64,000 bases of DNA from Isoetes taiwanensis (lineage: Eukaryota; Streptophyta; Lycopodiopsida; Isoetales; Isoetaceae): contig JAJEKV010000095.1 in the NCBI GenBank assembly GCA_021234155.1, forward strand, positions 417,501 to 481,500. The letters are read 5' to 3'. Every line of letters begins with the position of its first letter. Position 1 is the stretch's first letter. This document shows positions 1 through 8,684 of the stretch, one piece after another. The translations under genes were made by a program, and so were the position numbers. The notes beneath the pieces were generated by a model. The model had not been told where the DNA came from. It saw only the letters and a program-made list of their open reading frames with translations, and did no database searches.

Positions 1-859
1 ATGATTATCTTAAAGTCAAATGACTCTAGTTAGATGCTTCTACATGCTCCTAGTTCTTGGCACACATTTTTTTATATATCCACACATATCAAGTGCATAG
101 TTAGAAATGACATGTTTAAGTGTAGAATTTAAAGACACGTAGAGATACAAGACGCCATTTTGATCGTGCAAGGGATTGTCGCTCAAATATAAGCTCATTA
201 TGATCATGCAATGGGTTGTTAGAATGACACGTTCAAGTAGTGGAATTCACGACTCCTATTACGAGTGTAATAAATCTTAAAAAGTGACATATTCAGTAGT
301 GGAACTCACGAAATTGATGTGGAATAGAAAGAAGAAGAGGATTCTTGGCTTGGAATGGCAGTTGGCTACCGTCAGCAGCTAGGAGCACCGGGTAGGCTGC
401 TGGCAGGTAGGCAGCTCCCATTCTAGAACAAGAATCCTCAACTTGTTTCTGCTCGACGACAAGAATGGAAGCCAGTTTTCATTCTTGACATGGCAGCCCG
501 TGATTCGATGGTAAGTGATAAGAATCAAGACCCACCTTTCTTGCCGGATGAGGAGAGGGTACAAAAATGATGCATGCAAAGAAAATAAAAATAAGTAAAT
601 TGAGACAAGATGTATGTATCCTTCCTTCATCCACTAGACCATTCAAAACCAATGAATCTTATCTTAATATTCTTATATCTAGCTTGTAAGACCCGCACAT
701 AATGGGGCTAGTGGAACGTATTATAAGATATCGTGTTAATATTAATGGGCTATGTGGAACCCATGGATAGTGGTAAACAAATATAATGCGAAATGATAGG
801 AGGCGTATTTGTAAATATCCTATGTTTTTCAATGGTAGCCATCTAGCCAATATGGGAAC
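1..859. other. Intergenic, no gene recognised
   Basis: No recognisable gene. Three loosely related stretches (near 108-140, 224-255 and 285-315) share a phrase close to GACA(T/C)(G/A)TTCAAGTAGTGG and suggest an eroded repeat. Two arms near 338-360 and 415-440 are imperfect inverted repeats ending in AAGAATCCT and its complement. Confidence 0.4.
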
Positions 860-1382
860 TCAAACCCCTACAAAAATAATACAAAAATTTTCTAGAAATA
901 CGTGGAACTTCACATTCATGAGACCATACCGGGATCCATGTTCCTGCCACAAGATGAAAGCCCTATGGCTAAGGCAATCCAACTCAGTGAAAGTGACTTG
1001 CAATAAGGGTTGCCATGCTATGACAACTCCTGCTCTATCTGAGTCAATTGCTGTCATCAATACATTAAAGTGCCAGCCAATCATATCCGCCCACAAGCTC
1101 TAACACATCTCCGTTATGACATTTGTATTCTTGCAGATATACAAACAGAATATCCAGCTTAGAAAGATAGAAAAATAACTGACTCCTCTTAAGTAGGAAA
1201 GAGGCCACCCTCTGAACATTCCATGAGATTAACTGCATTGCTTTTCTGAAGAGATTGGCCTGATGCAATGCAGTAGCCTCTTCAACCATGTCAGTCCGCT
1301 GAAGAGGTGAGAAACGACCATGATTGAAACTGATGGGAGGAGAAGTGGCAAGCAAATCATGTTGTGGTGGATGCTGAGACAT
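860..1382 (-). pseudogene. LINE ORF2 endonuclease remnant (5' part)
   Basis: Read on the minus strand from 1382, the translation contains ISWNVQRV followed by LDILFVYLQEYK. This is the usual opening of the apurinic-type endonuclease/exonuclease/phosphatase domain of plant LINE ORF2 proteins (normally ISWN...DILFLQE). After a one-base frame change near 1070-1096 it continues with DSDRAGVVIAWQP and LSHRAFILWQEHGSRYGLMNV, the next core of the same domain. Reading stops near 860, and no reverse transcriptase follows at lower coordinates. The fragment is therefore truncated and frameshifted, an old copy that would have nicked target DNA for target-primed reverse transcription. Family assignment rests on motif recognition only. 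Confidence 0.6.
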
Positions 1383-3589
1383 TGCGTTAAGGCTGTTTGC
1401 TATCTTTTTGGGTTGACAAAAAGCATATGGATGCTTAGGCAGAGGGTGGACACCTTGAACGTCATATTTATGTATTGACTATAAGCCTCTTCTGCTTGCT
1501 CTTGCATCCTTTGAATCTCCTAGAACCTCTACATAAACTGATCAAAAACAAGCATTGAAAATTTTGTAGTTGGGCCAGCAATGCAATGGTATGGGAAGGA
1601 GCACAATATAGTGTCTCAAAAAGGGTCGTTTCCAACTAAAAAATTAGTGGGAAAAATAGTTGGGATAGTATTTTGAAATCCCGAAATTAATGGGGAAAAG
1701 GGGGGATATACAGAATAGCAAGAAACGAAACTCGGCTAGAAGGAAATGGAATTGCTACTGCCGGATCTTCTGGTCTTGCTTTTTCTTGGCGGATTTTCAC
1801 TTGTATGCTGCCGATTTTATGCTTGTATAGTTATGAAGTTGTCGAGGCCATTACATACTGCCCAGAGTATTCACCAGTGGTTTGCTAGGTCATGACATCC
1901 TTCTACGGTAAAGCTCCTATTTGAAGATCCTTATTCTTATGTCAGTGCAAGAAATACAACACCTTACAAGGTATAAAGATCCAGATTTTGCCAGATTTTG
2001 AAGCTATATTACTGGATAAAGTAGAATAGAGTTTATTTCACCACCTGTAATGACTTGTTACTACGAATCATGCTTGATGATGCTATGAAAAATGCATATG
2101 AATTTCTTTTGAAGTCTGATCTGCCCAGCATAAATTCCGTACATGCTTCTAGTGAATTGCAGATGGAAATAGTATTGATTCTTGACAACTTTTATAAGCC
2201 ATTGATTCTAAATTATCAGGTTGATCAAAATATGGAAGGAAAGATATGGCGAATCTTGATAGGATTTGGGCTACAATCACTAATCGCATTATTCTGTGGG
2301 ATGATGCAGTACCATGAGATACATAAAAACGTATCGAAGATAGAGTGTTGAGTGATGCAACATGCTGTCAAGAGATCAATATGTCAAGATCAAATTAAGC
2401 AGAACTATTGATTGTTCATATCTACGAGTAAGAGTAACCCATACATTTTATACAATGCCTACGAGCACACTTATGATAATACTAGTCATGCCGTTTGATT
2501 TTTCATGTTAAGTTTACAAAAGCTTCTTCAATATCAGATTATTATCACGTCCAATGATAATAACGAATACAGGGAAGAAGAATAAGAAAACTTAGGCATC
2601 AAGAAAAGAAAAGTTGCACCTGAGACTGAGTAGTCTTCGATCTTCTGAAAAAGATCCACCATCCTTGAAAAAGATCCACCATCCTTTATTAAGCTTCATC
2701 GCTTTAAATAGTCGGCTAAGTTCCCTAGAAGGTTTCGAGTGTTCTTGTTCCGAGTTTTTGGTTTTTTGAATTTAGGCGGTGGAGTCAAAATAGCATAACA
2801 AACAAAAGAAGAAACTACTTTTCGAACTAATTTTGGGGGGACAGGGGGACAACTAACATGAGACACTATACCATGCTTTAACCCGTATGCACGTTGCTAG
2901 GAGACATCTATGGACATGGGGGCTATAGGAGTGGGATGACGAGCAACAAATGCAAATGCCAAGTGTAATGGTATTGCAGGGAATGTAAGAGTCAGCTCAG
3001 GGTCATTGAGTAATCGCAGCTTAAAAGGAAAAAATATGTTTCCGCTTTGAACAACAATAGTCTGAGATAGATTACGATCAATGGGAAAAACAATTGACTT
3101 CTAAGGCAAGTACGAAAAAAGAAACATAGAACTGACTAAATGGAGCAAAAATTCACACAGAGTTCGAAAAAAATCCTTTATCTATTTAGGTGCAGCCATA
3201 CAAATTGGACAGAAAGGACTAATAATGGACTTGAAGGAATGAACTCAAACATTAATTGTCAATATTCTATCCCAAGTTGCCACAAAGAAACCGACTGGTT
3301 TTAAAAAACATTTTCATCCCACACAAAACTATTACGTGATTCACTTCTAGGTTTTTAGTTGCCATTGTGTCGATGGAGGCAGATAAGGTTGCTCCCTATA
3401 ACAAGTCTAAACAAAATGCTTCCCCATGCAATATCTGCTGTGAATCCCTACACACACTCATTTTGCACTGTGGAGGGGATTAATTGAAAAAATTCTAAGA
3501 ATACTCATTGCTCTAACCAATATTTCCTTGATTTGTGCAGAGCATGATCCTTATAAATTTAAAAGCTTTTCCAAACCAAGGATCCTATA
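1383..3589. other. Non-coding stretch, nothing recognised
   Basis: I see no supported gene. Short ORFs (for example 2055-2351) have no recognisable motif. A near-exact 20-bp doublet occurs around 2647-2686. The rest is AT-rich unique-looking sequence. Confidence 0.4.
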
Positions 3590-4330
3590 TATGTTCGAGG
3601 AAATTTGATGATTTCCAACATGTGTTGGAATTATAGTGTTGTTCCTTCTTTTTAAGGTCTTTTATAAGTCATGTGCTACTTCCAACATGTGTTGGAGGAG
3701 GTAAGCTTAACTAGGGCACATAAGTCCTATCCATTTTGTTGGGGACTTGGATAGTTCCCATTCTACATCCAAAAGAGACTTGATAAAATTGTTGAGCTTT
3801 TTGAAAGCAATTTGAAGGTAAGCTTGAGTGTAGCATATAAGTCTTCCTTGTTATTGAGGTCTTCTATAGATCCTATTTGACTTTCAAAATATGTTGGAGG
3901 AAATTTGATACATTTCAGAACTTCCGACGTGTGTTGAAAGTATAGCCTTAAAGGTCTTGTATAGGTTCCAACTTGTATTGGAGGAGGGGGAAGGTAAGCT
4001 TGAATAGAGCATAGAAGCTCTATCTCTTTTCTTATGAAGTTGTTTGATAACACAATTGAGCTTCCAAACTCCAAACATGTGATGGGATGTTTACATTTTA
4101 TTATAATTGCACTTCAAACATGTGTTGAAGGTCGCAAAGAAGCCCCAACACATGCTGGAGGTAAGCTTGAAAGTCATATCCAGTTATTGAGGTTCTATTA
4201 CAAGTGATAGTCTAGTTCCAATATGTATTGAATACACAAAGTAGGTTTTAACATGTGTTAGGAGTATAATTCCATCCATATTCTAAACTTCTTCCGTATA
4301 ACATGTGTTGGAGGAGGTAGTCCTATGAGG
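3590..4330. repeat. Degenerate tandem repeat with CCAACATGTGTTGG core
   Basis: A phrase close to CCAACATGTGTTGGAGGAGG, often followed by TAAGCTT, recurs about ten times at irregular 50-140 bp spacing (3615, 3682, about 3890, 3930, 3970, 4075, 4115, 4155, 4225, 4250, 4298). The core is almost its own reverse complement. The copies are diverged, so this is an old satellite-like array just upstream of the copia element. No coding role is evident; the ORF at 3763-4074 is a by-product of the repeat. Confidence 0.6.
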
Positions 4331-4336
4331 CTATTG

Positions 4337-4549
4337 TGTTAAAAGGTGTGACGAATATGCATGACAGTCCAGTCAGCATTTCCACAATGGCATCCACGTC
4401 ATCTCAAATGGTCGCGTCCCTAATTCCTGAGTCTGATGTAATCGGGTGTTCATCACCCAAATAACTGTTCTATTTTGTACGCCACGGCAAGGGCTGATTC
4501 TTGCCTGATCTATCAATACATATCTCTATTCTATGTCTAATTATTGATA
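4337..4549 (+). repeat. Putative 5' LTR of copia element
   Basis: The sequence immediately upstream of the primer-binding site should be the LTR. A TGTTA start at 4337 would make it about 210 bp, within the short range seen for plant copia elements. There is no 3' LTR to compare with, so neither end can be proven. The right end lacks a clean CA. Confidence 0.4.
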
Positions 4550-4562
4550 TGGTATCAGAGCA
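4550..4562 (+). other. Primer-binding site (tRNA-iMet)
   Basis: TGGTATCAGAGCA is the standard copia primer-binding site, complementary to the 3' end of plant initiator methionine tRNA. It would prime minus-strand cDNA synthesis. It sits about 200 bp before the gag ATG, as expected. Confidence 0.9.
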
Positions 4563-4762
4563 GATGGTAGAGAACAGAGATGGGGCCTAGGAAGCAGAAA
4601 AAGGATTTGACAAAAGCTCTTAGGGTTCAGAGGGCCATTATCAGAGTAAATCAGAGGCTGCACCAACGAAATCTTAGGAAGAAGAAAAGGCGGAGAATCA
4701 GAAGAAAATCCGTGTTTGAAAGACTAAGATTCAATTAAAAGATCAAGTTCTTGAAGAACAGG

Positions 4763-5530
4763 ATGGAATCAATCTCCGGGGGAAAGTATGTGATTGAGAA
4801 ATTTAATGGGAAGAATTTCCATACCTGGCAGGTAAAAATGAAGTTTCACCTGATTGAGAAAGATCTTTTTGGTGTGGTAGATGAATCTGAGAAGAAGCCC
4901 GGTGAAGCAGCAGACCTGGTGAAATGGCAGTTGAAGAATCGGAGAGCAATGGCAATTATCGGTCTTGGCCTTGGTGACTCTCAAATTCATCATGTTGATT
5001 TCTCTAAAAGTGCCAAAGAAGTTTGGGAGACCTTGGATAAAATATTTGGAGCTCAAGCCAAGCATTCCAAGGTCCTCTTAAAGAAGCAGCTCTTTGAACT
5101 GCGTATGGCAGAAGGCGAGAATTTGGCAGAACATGTGAATAAACTGAGATCATTACTTCACCAATTGGCTGGAATTGCTGCTGCAGTAGATGAGGAGGAT
5201 GCCAAAGCAGTTCTCTTTCACAGTCTTCCTCCATCATATGGGCATGTAGTGACTACAATGCAGATTGTTCAGGGCCTTAGTCTAGATCAGATTATTGCTT
5301 CATTGTTAGAAGAAGAAAGGAGATTAAAGGAAGGAGATACATCTTCCATTGCAATGTTTGCCAAACAGAGAATGCAATCCTTTAAACGAAGCAATGAGAG
5401 TAGAGGAGCTAAGGTGAACAAGAATCATGGAGGCAGTAGTAGTGGCAGCGGCAGTCATCAAGAGAAGCGGGCATCTCTAAGTGGAAATCCTCCTCAAAAA
5501 TCAGCCATGGGAAAGAGGAAAGGGGTGTGA
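4763..5530 (+). CDS. copia Gag (ends at premature TGA in zinc knuckle)
   Basis: Capsid/nucleocapsid protein of the copia element. The first ATG in frame is 4763 (MESISGGKYVIEKFNG). The text FNGKNFHTWQVKMKFHL, then SAKEVWETLDKIFG and LFELRMAEGENLAEHVNKLRSLLHQL, is the usual UBN2/retrotran_gag fold of Ty1/copia Gag. A basic, Ser/Gly-rich linker follows from about residue 215. The frame is closed by TGA at 5528-5530. The codons immediately after it, still in frame, spell NHCKQPGHYAREC. The stop therefore occupies the position of the first Cys of a perfect CX2CX4HX4C knuckle, and without it the frame would run on into pol. Confidence 0.85.
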   Translation: MESISGGKYVIEKFNGKNFHTWQVKMKFHLIEKDLFGVVDESEKKPGEAADLVKWQLKNRRAMAIIGLGLGDSQIHHVDFSKSAKEVWETLDKIFGAQAKHSKVLLKKQLFELRMAEGENLAEHVNKLRSLLHQLAGIAAAVDEEDAKAVLFHSLPPSYGHVVTTMQIVQGLSLDQIIASLLEEERRLKEGDTSSIAMFAKQRMQSFKRSNESRGAKVNKNHGGSSSGSGSHQEKRASLSGNPPQKSAMGKRKGV

Positions 5531-8513
5531 AATCACTGCAAGCAACCTGGCCATTATGCAAGAGAATGCCCTACTCGATCTGACAAAGGCAAAGAGAAGG
5601 CCTTCAATGTAGAGATTGAGGATGAGAGAAGTTTCATGGCAAAAGCAGATGGCAGTGCTATTCCTCATGAAAGTGAAATCATCTGGATTGACTCAGGGGC
5701 AACACAGCATATGTGCCCAAGAGATGATTACTTTCAGGAACTTCAACCCATGCCAGGTACAAGAAGGGTCATGATGGGAGACGATTTTGGCCACCTTATT
5801 CTTGGACTAGGCAGTATGAAGGTTTCTCTTGCAAATGGAGTTATGCGCACAATTCGGAAAGTTTTGTATGTGCCTGGAGTTACAAAAACCTTGCTATCTG
5901 TAGGAGCATTGGCTGATTTGGGATATGCAGTAAACTTTCAGCAATATGGTTGCCAAATAGTATCAGAAGACAACCAGATTATGGCCTCAGGAGTCCGCTA
6001 TGCTTCTTTGTATAAGCTGGATGCCCATGTCATACCAAAGCAGCAGGTTGAATCAGCAAGAATGATGATGGTTCAAGGAGAGAATGCGCAGCTGGAGTTA
6101 TGGCATAAGAGACTAGGGCATTTGAATCATCAGGCAATTGTGGAGATGCAGCGACAGGCCTTAGTGGAGGGCTTAACAATCACAAATTTCAAGAAGTCAC
6201 CTCATTGTGAGGCATGCATTCTCGGCAAGCATCATAGGAGCACATTTCCTAAAGGCCAGAGTGAGCGTGCAGTTGCTGCTTTAGAGCGAGTCCACAGTGA
6301 TATATGCGGACCCATCTCCATAGAGACATTTGGCCATAAGAGGTATTTCATTACCTTCATTACCTTCGTTGATGATTTTTCTAGAAAAGTAACAGTTTAC
6401 TTAATAGCTAGAAAATCAGAAGCATTGTCCATGTTTAAGATCTATCATGCTAGAGTGAGGGTAGAAACTGGCCGCTCACTTAAAGTGCTTCGTACTGATG
6501 GAGGAGGGGAGTATGCATCAGACGTGTTTGTCTCTTATTGCCAAGAACATGGTATTCAGCAGCAGTTTACAAATCCTTACACACCTGAGCAGAATGGCAT
6601 AGCTGAGCGCATGAATCGCACACTAGTAGAAGCTGCTAGGTGTATGCTTGCCTATTTTGGTTTACCCCAAGTCTTTTGGGGGCAAGCTATTCTTGCAGCA
6701 GCCTATATCCGCAATAGAGTCTTAGCTTCCATTCATGGCAAGACCCCAGAAGAATTGTGGACAGGGAAGAAGCCATATGTTGGAGATATGAAGATCTTTG
6801 GCTGCTTAGCATATGCCCACATTCCTAAGGAGAAGAGAAAGAAGATGGATTATAAGGCTGTGGTTTGTGTGTTCATGGGTTACACGGAAGGAATCAAAGG
6901 CTATAAGCTGTATAGCATTCATGATCACCGAATCTTCCATAGCAGAGATGTGGTCTTGCGGGAGCATTTGACATATAAGGACTTGATAGGGGCTGCTGTA
7001 ATTCCATCAGTTCCAGCCGACATTGATGCAGTAATCCTAGAAGATGAGCCTGATCTGGCGGAGCAAGAAGATCAAGAGTTGCTTCCTCTGAATCTTCTAT
7101 CAGATCCCCTTCCAAATGAGCATGCAAGAGGGCCAGATTTTGGGTCCCAACGGTCAGTGTTACAGGGTCAGCCAAGTCTTCCGCCTAGTTTCCAGCAAGT
7201 GGGAGTTGACGAGGGAACTCAGCCTCAACGACCTCCATGGAATGGGGGAGGATTCAGATCTGCACCTACAGTGACTAAGTCTGGCCGTGTTAGCAGACCC
7301 ACTGCTAGATCACAAGAGGCGGCAGCTCAATCCCATTCTAGGAAGCGCAGGATGCTTATGGCAACAAGTATTGTGGAAGAACCACCTACTCTTGCAGATG
7401 CTATGGCGGGACCGTATGCACAAGAATGGAGAGCAGCCATGAATGCAGAGTTTGAATCTCTTCAACGAAATGGAACTTGGAGTTTGCAACCATTGCCAGT
7501 TGGAAGACGACCAGTAAGTTGCAAATGGCTATTTAAAGTTAAATATAAAGCAGATGGTTCCATTGAGCGGTTCAAAGCAAGGCTGGTTGCTCGCGGGTTT
7601 ACACAGGTTGAAGGCTTGGATTTCACAGAAACATTCTCACCTGTGGTTAAACTTGTTTCCATTCGTGCATTGCTTCAGTTTGCAGCAGAGTTTGATCTTG
7701 AAGTTCATCAGATGGACGTCAAGACGGCCTTCTTAAATGGTGAGTTAGACGAAGATATTTACATGACTCAACCTGAAGGCTATGTGCAACCTGGAGCAGA
7801 ACGCCTAGTTTGCAAGCTGAACCGTGCAATTTATGGCCTGAAGCAATCTCCGAGGATGTGGTATCGTTTGATTGATGGCTATTTGACATCCTTGGGATTT
7901 GAGAGAAATAGAGCAGATTGCAATGTTTATGTGCGGCAAAAAGGGATCAACAGTTTTGTTATTGTTGCAGTTTATGTCGACGATTGCATTATTCTAAGCA
8001 ATCAATTGCATGCTCTTCAGCAGGTCAAATTGCAGCTGCATGCTCGGTTTGAAATGACAGACTTAGGTGATATACATTATTGCTTGGGGATACAAGTGAC
8101 TCGAGACAGGGGGAGTAGAAAGATTATGATGTCTCAGAGTCGTTATATCCTAGACATTTTGTCTCGCTTTGGAATGGAAGATTGTAAACCAATAGCAACA
8201 CCAATGGAGACAGGCATGAAGTTGTCAAGAGAGCAATCACCTAAGACGAGAGAAGAATATGAGCAGATGCAGCAAGTACCATACCGGCAGGCAGTTGGAT
8301 GTTTGATCTATGCGATGGTATGTACTAGGCCTGATCTTGCTTATGCAGTGGGAGATGGACAATCCTGGAGAGCTGCATTGGAAGTGTGTCAAGCGAATTA
8401 TGAGATATCTGAAAGGAACAGCCCAATTCAACTTGTGTTTTGAAGCAACAGGGTCACCAAAACTTGCAGGATACACAGATGCTGATTGGGCAGGAGATTG
8501 GGATACTAGAAGG
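5531..8513 (+). pseudogene. copia Pol: protease-integrase-RT-partial RNase H
   Basis: Pol lies in the same frame as gag. Protease: IDSGATQHMC (DSG active site, near 5690). GAG-pre-integrase: LWHKRLGHLNHQA...CEACILGK (HHCC zinc site). Integrase core: VHSDICGP, LRTDGGGEYAS and PEQNGIAERMNRT give the D-D-E triad. Reverse transcriptase: WLFKVKYKADGS...KARLVARGF, then YVDDCIILSN with the catalytic DD, and LGIQV. After RPDLAYAVG near 8350 the frame shifts. Sequence expected between there and MDNPGELHWKCVKRIMRYLKG is missing, which fits a deletion of roughly 16-17 bases. RNase H begins (LAGYTDADWAGD) and is cut off at about 8512. A nine-base doublet near 6350 duplicates TFI before VDDFSR. Confidence 0.85.
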
Positions 8514-8684
8514 GAGCTGGTAATATAAATCCCAAACTTTTAACTTGTTGTATTATATAGGTTTACCATATGAAAAGGGGCTTTTGTTATCAGAGGTAAG
8601 GGGTTTTACAAGATCCGTCACCCTACTTCAGCCCATACATCAATGTTCATGTTAGAACCTTTTGTTTCAATATGCATAAAAATG
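8514..8684 (-). other. 3' flank of PPR gene and junction with copia
   Basis: Short AT-rich spacer between the broken end of the copia element and the PPR stop codon. It probably holds the 3' UTR of the PPR gene. No clear AATAAA signal is seen on the minus strand. Confidence 0.4.

Larger units (their letters stand above)
4337..8513 (+). mobile_element. Ty1/copia LTR retrotransposon, 3'-truncated
   Basis: The element shows, in order, a putative short 5' LTR, a tRNA-iMet primer-binding site, gag with a CCHC knuckle, protease, integrase, reverse transcriptase and the start of RNase H. This Pol order (integrase before reverse transcriptase) defines Ty1/copia. The sequence stops abruptly inside RNase H, just after YTDADWAGDWDTRR near 8512. 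No polypurine tract or 3' LTR follows; the next sequence is the 3' flank of the PPR gene. Coding damage is otherwise light: one in-frame TGA in gag and one small deletion near 8350. The left boundary at 4337 is inferred from a TGTTA start and is uncertain. Confidence 0.85.

Noticed and set aside
5528-5530. TGA at a Cys position as a selenocysteine codon
   Set aside because: Land plants lack selenocysteine insertion, and the element is damaged elsewhere; a point mutation is simpler.
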